From: Botryococcus braunii
Taxonomy: Eukaryota; Chlorophyta; Trebouxiophyceae
Direction of reading: 5' to 3'
NCBI GenBank assembly: GCA_002005505.1
Contig: KV908378.1
Coordinates: forward strand, 523,712 to 587,711
DNA length: 64,000 nucleotides
Below, one piece after another: positions 57,801-64,000 of this stretch. Below the pieces are notes generated by a model. It was not told the DNA's origin and ran no database searches. It was given only the letters and a program-made list of their open reading frames with translations. The number at the start of each line of letters is the position of its first letter. Within the stretch, counting starts at the first letter, position 1. The position numbers and the translations under genes are program-made.

Positions 57801-60096
57801 GCAGAATCTGGCCAGGGGGGGTGTAGAAACTCAATCCCAGGTAGAAAAAATGCAGAAGGTACAAGAGGGGTTGCGAATGCAGGGGAAGTCACAAATTCCC
57901 CTTCCTCCAGGGACCACCCTTACAAGGGAGCAGCGTTATGTACAGCGCGTGGCTAGGAGAGAGCATTCTGACATCCCATTGCATGCCCCTGACCCAGGTC
58001 AGGCAATTGTGAGTGAGCCAAACATGGTTGGTCTCCCTGATATGCAGGGGCAGGTTGAGACAGTCGAGGCTATGTTCGGTGCAGATGTAAGAGATGAGAG
58101 CAGTGGGTTAGACATGCCAGCAGTAGGGGAAGCTGGTGCCCAATCCCAGTCACTGGCTAGTCATGCTTATGGTGTGCAGGCTGACATTGTAGGCGCAGCT
58201 CAGGCAAGTCTGGGTAGTGTGCCCAAGTGTGAGTCCAGGAGAGAGAGAGAGCTGCTGCTCCCCTCTGCATTGCGGAAGGTGCGAGAATGTAAGGGTGCTG
58301 CACATGAGTCCAGTAGTCAAGGAGAGAGAGAGAGACTTGAGAAGGAATCAGATAATCCCGGCAGTACTGCCCAGTCCCAGCATAAGGTACATAATGTACC
58401 TTATTCTGGCAACCAGGGAGAGAGAGAGAGAGAAGGGAACAGCATCAGTAAGGCTGACAGCCCTGCTGCACCACAGCATAAGGTACAGAGTGTACCTTCT
58501 GTCACGTTGGGAAAAGTTCACGTGCCCTCAAACTTGAGGGAAGCCCAGCGCTCACCTCAGTGGGAGTTTTGGCAGCAGGCAATGCAAGAGGAGATGGAGT
58601 CTTTAGACACCCATGAGGTTATGCAGTATGTGGAAAGACCCCATGGGCAGAAAGTTATCCCTGTTCATTGGATTTTTTCTACAAAAAACGATGCACATGG
58701 GAATGTCACTCGGTTTAAAGCAAGATTGGTTGCCCAGGGTTGCAGACAGATTCCTGGTATAGATGTTGGTGAGGTTTTTGCACCTACCAGCAGCTATGGT
58801 GCTAGGAGAGCTGTGCTGGCAGTGGCTGCCACACAAAATCTTGAGATCCACCAAGTGGATATCAAGACAGCTTTTCTCAATGGGGAGTTGGAGGAAGAGG
58901 TCTATGTGACCCAACCACCAGGATTTGAGAATGGCAACACGAGAGTTGTGTGCAAGCTCAGGAAGGCACTCTACGGTCTTAAGCAAGCCCCACGGGCTTG
59001 GCACAAGACCTTGAGCGACAAGTTGAGCGTGATGGGGTATAGTGTGTGCAAGAGCGACGCTGGGGTATACATCAGGAGGGCCCCTGATGGTAATCTGTCG
59101 TTTATTCTTGTTTATGTCGATGATCTTCTCATAGTTGCCAGAGTGGTTGCAGAGATTGAGTGGGGGAAAGAGTTATTGAAGAAGGACTTCACCATCCATG
59201 ATTTGGGAGAGGTGAATGATTTCCTGGGGTGTCAGGTCCTACGCAATAGAGTTCAGGGCACTATTTCCATGAGTTGCACTCCCAAGATTGATGCTCTTGT
59301 GGAGAAGTTTGGCGTTGCTGATGATGGACGTGGGGTTGATACCCCCATGTCCAAGGACTTCGTGGCTAGCAGCAGACCCGAGTCCTCAGATGGTATGTCA
59401 CATGGGGCTGGTACCCCTCTGCCACCTGGTCATCGATACTGCGAGTTAATTGGATCGTTACTGTACATAGCCAATACGACCCGGCCTGACATTTCTCAGG
59501 CTGTTGGAGTGTTGTCAAGGTATAGAATGACACCCACTACCTCACACTGGAATGAGGCCATTCGAGTGCTGAAGTACTTGAGAGATACCAGAGAGTTAGC
59601 TCTTACTCTGGGTGGAAAGGGCCCTGAGCTAGAAGGCTATGTTGATGCCGACTATGCTGGGGACCTGGACCACAGGTATTCCACCACTGGCTATGTTCTA
59701 TCAGTCTATGGTAGTGCCGTGGTTTGGGGAAGCAAGAAGCAGAGCTCAGTTGCTACCTCAACTGTGCAAGCTGAGTTTATGGCAGCTGGCCATATTGTGA
59801 AGGAAGCCAACTGGCTAAGGGGCTTCTTGGAAGAGATAGGGGCTGCACCTTGGAGGGTCAAAATTTTCTGTGACAACCAAGGATGCATTTCTAATTTACG
59901 GAACCCCCTGTATTCCAAATTCACAAAGCACGTTGCAGTAAGCTTCCACTACGCTAGGGAAGCTATGGCACTTGGGCAGGTAGATATCCTCTATGTGGAA
60001 TCTGCACGCAATGTGGCTGACATTATGACCAAGCCACTTGCCAAGCCCGTGTTTGTTGGTCATCGTGATTCACTAGGTTTGAGAAGATACACTTAA
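54883..60096 (+). CDS. copia Gag-Pol polyprotein (element B), intact
   Basis: A single 1737-residue frame. Gag carries a Pro/Gly/Ala-rich stretch (about 240-290) and the zinc knuckle CHFCKAKGHFMTDC (about 310-323). Protease has WLIDSGASVHIV (about 427). Integrase has WHARLGHPG (about 578), a CSEFPKHCESC zinc-binding part, then HVDTVGPIS, RTDRGSEFLN and QNGVAERMNRT. An acidic linker contains three short repeats of [10 protein letters not shown] coded by GAGAGA tracts (58230-58430). Reverse transcriptase has EVFAPTSSYGA, VDIKTAFLNGELEEEVYV and YVDDLLIV (about 1410). RNase H has VDADYAGDLD (about 1587), ATSTVQAEF, FCDNQGCI and KHVAVSF. The Glu-to-Gln change in ATSTVQAEF (A and D have VEAEF) is the one unusual residue in an otherwise canonical block. 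Confidence 0.97.
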   Translation: MTKRGKEKESSSETAMSQPGEVSGATPGQSMTGTQSATAEPKVEIDKAAYIPNTSNPKMTVMLDDGGRNFEFWYENLEACANTKGVRAALERPMPGSVENSAIKQWLIQSVPVIWHSQISCHKAAFDFIAWVKNSHTGGSNQDINLEWYKEMEQGIKTGETLKVYLYRMMDLATSLRNNAFILLDHNVGELMVKGLPPVLRLESLEVMATDKPPLELIQRILRAAASRGYKDPPAEGTPQAMAAAAVAGPSGGVAGASSSAGAAPGVGAVPGVGAALPANEQPPAGPSATTFGGRGRGPGRARRPREELTCHFCKAKGHFMTDCGPLRQLQALHQNMQAASEGPAAYWGQGGPQSSPQAWWDHGSGRGGPPSSASSPGPPSAYNYPTSQHTFPGWHLPPPPPPSGEAMFISLNVLAPTSHGASSTSWLIDSGASVHIVNDLSLLHNPVMHRQPLPLHLATSDAKGGIIASGSVCLVNARHEVFWLHNVQCVPSAHTNLISVTGAIQDGASFLTDTAGGYTAMKGPEGWCGDITRARGLFFLEFVSPVRGQQVGCRHIDHMAEASHLRKGHVCSERSLWHARLGHPGASSMQRFSKEDLVTGINISLAPCSEFPKHCESCIQGKHSRPPFPVSSRPAHHPLDRVHVDTVGPISPPAITGERYWVTVVDESSHQVASLPVKSKDCIPKAVIDLLRFWQTQRGTVVKCVRTDRGSEFLNQQFKEFCAQQGTKMESSAPYTPQQNGVAERMNRTLKERTRTLLVHAAADPSLWKEALETATLLYNVGPTSGRSLTPMELFFGVKPDVSVLRTFGCVAHVHIPSGQRSVFGPKTIPGMFTGYCPQSKAYRVYVGNGVWKESRDVSFIEHLRGAERVGLSKVQPGSVYDSRISPPLGSENLATPQAIPSAAPPTFWDEEDDHGVETLSTGAPGTSGLCAGDQSGDGTTAAHDQGNPTSLDSTVGTPEPSQHSWSVLEHMQNLARGGVETQSQVEKMQKVQEGLRMQGKSQIPLPPGTTLTREQRYVQRVARREHSDIPLHAPDPGQAIVSEPNMVGLPDMQGQVETVEAMFGADVRDESSGLDMPAVGEAGAQSQSLASHAYGVQADIVGAAQASLGSVPKCESRRERELLLPSALRKVRECKGAAHESSSQGERERLEKESDNPGSTAQSQHKVHNVPYSGNQGEREREGNSISKADSPAAPQHKVQSVPSVTLGKVHVPSNLREAQRSPQWEFWQQAMQEEMESLDTHEVMQYVERPHGQKVIPVHWIFSTKNDAHGNVTRFKARLVAQGCRQIPGIDVGEVFAPTSSYGARRAVLAVAATQNLEIHQVDIKTAFLNGELEEEVYVTQPPGFENGNTRVVCKLRKALYGLKQAPRAWHKTLSDKLSVMGYSVCKSDAGVYIRRAPDGNLSFILVYVDDLLIVARVVAEIEWGKELLKKDFTIHDLGEVNDFLGCQVLRNRVQGTISMSCTPKIDALVEKFGVADDGRGVDTPMSKDFVASSRPESSDGMSHGAGTPLPPGHRYCELIGSLLYIANTTRPDISQAVGVLSRYRMTPTTSHWNEAIRVLKYLRDTRELALTLGGKGPELEGYVDADYAGDLDHRYSTTGYVLSVYGSAVVWGSKKQSSVATSTVQAEFMAAGHIVKEANWLRGFLEEIGAAPWRVKIFCDNQGCISNLRNPLYSKFTKHVAVSFHYAREAMALGQVDILYVESARNVADIMTKPLAKPVFVGHRDSLGLRRYT

Positions 60097-60107
60097 AGCA
60101 TGCAGGC

Positions 60108-60116
60108 AAGGGGAAG
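60108..60116 (+). promoter_or_regulatory. element B polypurine tract
   Basis: AAGGGGAAG directly before the 3' LTR. Confidence 0.9.
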
Positions 60117-60810
60117 TGTTGAGTTCTGAACATTATTATTGAATGCCTTGTGCTTTAAGTGATCTTCATGTGTGCACTATTAGGATATGGGTCCATTGAG
60201 AACATAAGGTACCTTGAGACACGGCAGATTCTGGACGTTTTCGAACATAAGGTACAATCCTATCTAGATCACACGTTTGTCGGATGAACTCTTAAGGCTG
60301 CCCCACCGGAGTGAATACCAACTGGTTGTGAAAGATGCTGGGCATCACCAGATGCTAGTCTTGTCCGACAGTTGTGTGTGGCACTCAGCAGACAGTCGTA
60401 CGGACTGTAGCTGGAGTAACTTCGTCTATTGACGACCTGTCTGCTTTGTACAGGTACGGTGCGGCAGTGTGTGTTGTATCATTGTTGCTATTGTGAGAGT
60501 GAACAAGCTTAGTGTACCCTGTAGTCACTCAAACAGATAAGGGACAGTGACTTCAGGGAGTATAGGCATGTACTTGAACGTAGCCGTCTAGAGCCTTATC
60601 TAGTGATTGCTTGATCGGTGCTTGTGTACAAGATAATGATGTAACGTAACGGGTTGTGAAAGATGCTGGGCATCACCAGATGCTAGTCTTGTCCGACAGT
60701 TGTGTGTGGCACTCAGCAGACAGTCGTACGGACTGTAGCTGGAGTAACTTCGTCTATTGACGACCTGTCTGCTTTGTACAGGGAAAGCCGATTGCCCATA
60801 ACCTTTCACA
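60117..60810 (+). repeat. element B 3' LTR
   Basis: Same 694 bp as the 5' LTR. Internal copy 1 is at 60324-60453 and copy 2 at 60652-60781. Confidence 0.95.
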
Positions 60811-60815
60811 ATTTG

Positions 60816-62214
60816 GGCCTGTCACTGCTGTAAAGCTGCCCACACCGTCTGTGGCGAGGCAGGCACCATCACGAAGGGCAGCAGATACTGACAGGATATT
60901 GGTCGTAGCTGAAGGAACACACTGCACATGATGCAGCCACAGTGGTACGTGCTGTGAGGACAACAGACAAACTGAGCCAGTGGCAATGATTCCTCCTGTT
61001 GCATCTGAAGTGGCAAGTTGAAGGGGAATAGGTTTGGTATGTACAGTGGGGGCATGCAGCAGGGACAGGCTGTTCACAAGGTGCACTGACGCTCCACTAT
61101 CCACAAGCCAAGACTGTTTGGACTGTCTATTGCAGTGAGAGTCCAGCACATTGTAGGACACTACGTATGGCATACCTTCTGAAGGGGGAGAGGGAGGGCC
61201 ATGTGGTGGATGCAACAGTGGGAATGCTCCAGCTCCCGGGAAGGCATGCTGCACAGTTGGGGGTGGCTGAGGTGCTCCAGGGAATTGTCCCTGAGGCCAC
61301 ATGCCAGCTAGCTGCTGTACAGCTGCAACTACGTTCCTCTGGGTGTCTGCATCCCTCTGCCTCTTGCGGCAGTCTCGCCAGAAGTGCCCCCTTTTGTGGC
61401 AGTAGTTGCAGGTCCCCTTTATCTCTCCCTTTGCTTCCCCCTCTGCTGGCTGCTTGGGTTGGTTCAGCGCACATGCTGTTGGTGCAGTTACAGGGGCAGG
61501 TGGGGTAGGTTGAGCCATCATGACCACTGCCTGTTGCTCCCCATCATCATTATACCCTGAGGCCTCTGCTGTGGTGGAGATCAGATCTGCCAGCTGATCC
61601 AAAGGCTGAGCAACTGCAGTGGGTAGCAATCCTGGTGGGTTGGCTGCTGCTGGAAGTCCCTGCACTATCTGGGTTGCCACATGACCATCCAGGAGATCAT
61701 GCCCGTTACGTTTCAGGCAGCTCTTCAGATTGATCATCCTGGACACATACTGGGAGATAGTTTCCCCTCTCTTCATGCCCCTTGCCATCTCCTTCAGCCA
61801 GTCTGCATTGGCTTGGGGGTTGTGTCCACCAACAAATTTCTTGCATATAAATACGTAGGCATCATAAGCAGATGGCTTGCTAGACAGTTCCCCCAACCAT
61901 TCTTCTGGTACTGATTCATAGATCAGTAGCATAGCAGCAGCATTGTGAATTGTACCAGGCATGGCTTCTTGAATAGCAGGTAGGGAACCTTTTGCACTAT
62001 TAGCAGCAGTGAATGCATTATCCCACACTATAAAGTTCTGACCATGACGCAATAGCTTGATATGGACCTTTACTTGCGTGGCAATAACCTTGGGAAGACT
62101 GTCTCCCTCACCCTTGGAGGTACTGGGTGTGCATGGCTCTCGCGTGGGGGTTGATGTTGATTCCTCGTCCGCTGACTTTGATGCTTCACTGGTGCTCGTA
62201 CCCTTCTTCTTCAT
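60816..62214 (-). pseudogene. element D gag and protease, 5' part of the split polyprotein
   Basis: Starts MKKKGTSTSEASKS at 62214 and stays open until the element B insertion. Gag contains the KFVGGHNPQANADWLKEMARG and GLPAAANPP regions typical of this copia Gag group, the zinc knuckle CNYCHKRGHFWRDC and the protease motif WLVDSGASVHLV. The product now runs into the B LTR and stops at 60754. Listed as a pseudogene because the reading frame is physically split. Confidence 0.93.
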
Positions 62215-62229
62215 GCTGTTCGGACCCTG

Positions 62230-62754
62230 TCAATCTTCGCTCCTTTCTGACAGTCTGGAGTCTCCGTCCTCGTCCTCACTGTCGTCTTCTGTTTCCCACT
62301 CGTCCACTTCAAATTGTCCTTCGCCGTAGAGAATTAGATGATCAATGAAATCGTCTCCCAGGCTGCTCAAAGCTAGCTCAATCGCTGTGTAGGCAGCTTT
62401 CTCGGTCCAATATGCTTCGTGCGACGGACCTCCTGTTTGCTGTAAGCACCTCTCAAAGATTGCTCGTGTCAGATATCCTGGCTCTCCGTTGATGAACGAG
62501 ATTTCCCAAACAGTGAATTTATATGCTGGATAAATCGGGAAACGCTCTCGGAACCACTGAGGTGGGGTAAGTGCTCCTCGTTCGTGGGCTTCGTGGACGA
62601 AGTCCTTCACTAGGAATACCCGTTCGTCTATCGTTCGTGGGCCTGTCTCTCCTCCTGCCTTTCTTCGCTCGTTGTATGTTGGAGGAGGAGGTGGAGGTGG
62701 ATGAGGTCTACTTCTGCCCGTGCTCATACGTCCGGTTTGTCGCGTTCGCGCCAT
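62230..62754 (-). CDS. extra open frame upstream of gag (element D), function unknown
   Basis: An intact 174-codon frame between the primer-binding site and gag. It starts 52 bp after the primer-binding site and ends 15 bp before the gag ATG. N terminus basic and Pro-rich (a run of seven Pro), middle with a compact-looking region (RERFPIYPAYKFTVWEISF, GYLTRAIFERCL, YTAIELALSSLGDDFIDHL), C terminus strongly acidic (ETEDDSEDEDGDS). Elements A and B have no equivalent. C has a broken frame in the same place with a faintly similar block. Its position as the first ORF on the genomic RNA suggests a retroelement accessory protein, which is inference only. Confidence 0.65.
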   Translation of the reverse strand: MARTRQTGRMSTGRSRPHPPPPPPPTYNERRKAGGETGPRTIDERVFLVKDFVHEAHERGALTPPQWFRERFPIYPAYKFTVWEISFINGEPGYLTRAIFERCLQQTGGPSHEAYWTEKAAYTAIELALSSLGDDFIDHLILYGEGQFEVDEWETEDDSEDEDGDSRLSERSED

Positions 62755-62805
62755 CGCAGACTACTCTGCCCAAGTCATACATTTTTCATGCCTCAGCAGA
62801 AAAGT

Positions 62806-62820
62806 GGTGGGCCCATAACC
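62806..62820 (-). promoter_or_regulatory. element D primer-binding site (half tRNA-iMet type)
   Basis: GGTTATGGGCCCACC on the minus strand, directly after the 5' LTR. Confidence 0.85.
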
Positions 62821-63548
62821 TGTAAACTTTTGTGCTTGGCGTTCCCTGTATGACCCGGCACGAGGGTGTTAAGCCCGGCGACACTCTTGTTGTGCGTAGA
62901 GAAACAAGCAGTGTCGTCTGTGAGTGAAGAGACTTGACTGGCAACAGTAAAGTAGCAAACACCCGAAGTGCTTTTGATGTCCCAATCAAGTCTTACAATG
63001 TTTATTGCTCTCTCTCGTCACTCGGCAATTCAAACTACTCTATCAACAACGTTACTGATAGTCTGCATTACCAATGTCTGATGAGCTAAGCAATTACACC
63101 TTTCTATTGTACCTTATCTAGACCCTTCCTAAACCATTGTTCATGTTCATATGATGTCTTGACCGCAGTTTACCTGTATGACCCGGCACGAGGGTGTTAA
63201 GCCCGGCGACACTCTTGTTGTGCGTAGAGAAACAAGCAGTGTCGTCTGTGAGTGAAGAGACTTGACTGGCAACAGTAAAGTAGCAAACACCCGAAGTGCT
63301 TTTGATGTCCCAATCAAGTGCCTCAATCCTTCGAGCCAGGAGCATATAGCCTTTCGAGCAAACCGTGTCCGATTACCTCATCTTTTCTTATTAACGTGCA
63401 ATTGGTCTAGATTGGTTCTGGCAGAACTCCTGGGTTCTGCCACTGATTACTCATTCTACTAACCGTTCTCTCTGGTAATTGACGATGATCTGGCCACTAT
63501 TACTCTTCTGTGGGAAAGGCACCAAAATGTTCTGTCACTATTATAACA
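62821..63548 (-). repeat. element D 5' LTR
   Basis: Same 728 bp as the 3' LTR apart from one base. Internal copy 1 is at 63319-63174 and copy 2 at 62991-62846. Confidence 0.95.
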
Positions 63549-63553
63549 GTAAC

Positions 63554-64000
63554 CAATCCACCTTTATGGATGGACGGCTCCATTTATGATGTGCATTTGT
63601 GAAGTGACGTGACGGGTATGGACCAAACGTGGTCAGATGTCACTCACTAGACCATGCTTTAGGGTAATATTACAGTTGTGGCTGATCTCGAGCGTGCTTG
63701 AACCGTTTAAGGTTGGGCATGGACTATTTCAAGTTGATATGCTGAACTATGGACAATTTAAGTCCTTGACATTGGTTCCTTGGAGGTTGGCATTGTGACT
63801 CATGTTACTCAAATGGAGCACAGTTGCATAGGCTATTGCTGGAGTCAATGTTGGCATTCTCTTAATAAATAGGAACTTAGGAATCCTTGAAGGATGTAGC
63901 ATCAACGGACACTTCAGCCTTAAAGGAGTCCGCTCGACCTGCTCGAAGATCGATCTCGTGTTCGAATTGAGGTACCGGAGCTTTGGTATCCAGTCCTTTG
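63554..64000. other. intergenic DNA, no gene seen
   Basis: Unique flanking sequence to the end of the window. No recognisable gene or repeat. Confidence 0.4.

Larger units (their letters stand above)
53799..60810 (+). mobile_element. copia retrotransposon B, intact, nested in element D
   Basis: A 7012-bp Ty1/copia element with 694-bp LTRs (53799-54492, 60117-60810) that look identical, inserted in opposite orientation in the D pol gene. The target-site duplication is ATTTG (53794-53798, 60811-60815). Removing B with one duplication restores the D frame across the junction (TGPN/GWRMPVSAENGLYYV on the minus strand). Single intact polyprotein, hence recent and probably competent. Confidence 0.97.
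49207..63548 (-). mobile_element. copia retrotransposon D, split by nested element B
   Basis: A minus-strand Ty1/copia element of about 7.3 kb, now spanning 14.3 kb because element B inserted into its pol gene. LTRs are 728 bp each (49207-49934 and 62821-63548). They differ at one base by eye (49896 versus 63510 region). The target-site duplication is GTAAC (49202-49206, 63549-63553). From the 5' end it carries a primer-binding site, an extra 174-codon frame, gag-pol and a polypurine tract. It is the host of B, so older than B. It has one premature stop and one frameshift. Confidence 0.96.

Noticed and set aside
62057..62348. Plus-strand frames opposite the start of element D gag
   Set aside because: Shadows of the minus-strand gag and pre-gag frames, with Ser/Leu-rich artefact composition.

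Overview
The window is eukaryotic nuclear DNA, most likely from a flagellated, photosynthetic green-lineage alga. The evidence is a PAM68-type photosystem II assembly gene (phototroph), an SSNA1/DIP13 coiled-coil gene (basal bodies, axonemes), GT-AG introns throughout, and TGTAA motifs like the chlorophyte poly(A) signal at a fixed place in the retroelement LTRs. The species cannot be named from the sequence. Three cellular genes are recognisable: DIP13/SSNA1 (+, 2848-3516, three coding exons), PAM68-like (+, 9530-10244, 5' exon not resolved) and a complete ABCC/MRP-type transporter (-, 34108-20711). For the transporter I could assemble 24 phase-compatible exons giving 1400 residues.

Most of the rest is repeats. 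Four Ty1/copia retrotransposons are delimited to the base by LTRs and target-site duplications (TSDs). A (-, 11316-18551) and B (+, 53799-60810) have intact 1716- and 1737-residue polyproteins and LTR pairs in which I saw no difference. C (+, 41537-48768) is frameshifted. D (-, 49207-63548) has a frameshift and a nonsense codon and carries B nested in its pol gene. Two probable solo LTRs lie at 7765-8707 (E) and 35661-36539 (F). Long (GA)n, (CT)n, (GT)n and (AAT)n tracts and several foldback or inverted repeats fill the intergenic DNA.

The main finding is a shared LTR architecture. All six LTR families differ in sequence, yet each contains the same segment of 114-250 bp twice. Copy 1 ends in CAG followed by GT (a splice donor). 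Copy 2 ends in the same CAG but is followed by a different, short U5. TGTAA lies just before copy 2 in all six. In family C copy 1 contains two GT-AG introns that are exactly missing from copy 2, so copy 2 is a spliced copy of copy 1. I infer that transcription starts at copy 1, that the leader is spliced from the end of copy 1 to the end of copy 2, and that reverse transcription of this spliced leader rebuilds copy 2 each round. Splicing would also remove the poly(A) signal from the 5' LTR only. All four full elements share a primer-binding site complementary to the anticodon region of initiator tRNA-Met (the half-tRNA priming of Drosophila copia and Ty5) and the polypurine tract AAGGGGAAG. 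C and D also carry an extra reading frame before gag.

Layout: 1-2.8 kb AT-rich repeats and a MITE-like element; 2.8-3.5 kb DIP13; 3.5-9.1 kb repeats and solo LTR E; 9.5-10.2 kb PAM68; 11.3-18.6 kb element A; 20.7-34.1 kb ABCC gene; 34.8-41.5 kb microsatellites and solo LTR F; 41.5-48.8 kb element C; 49.2-63.5 kb element D with B nested inside.
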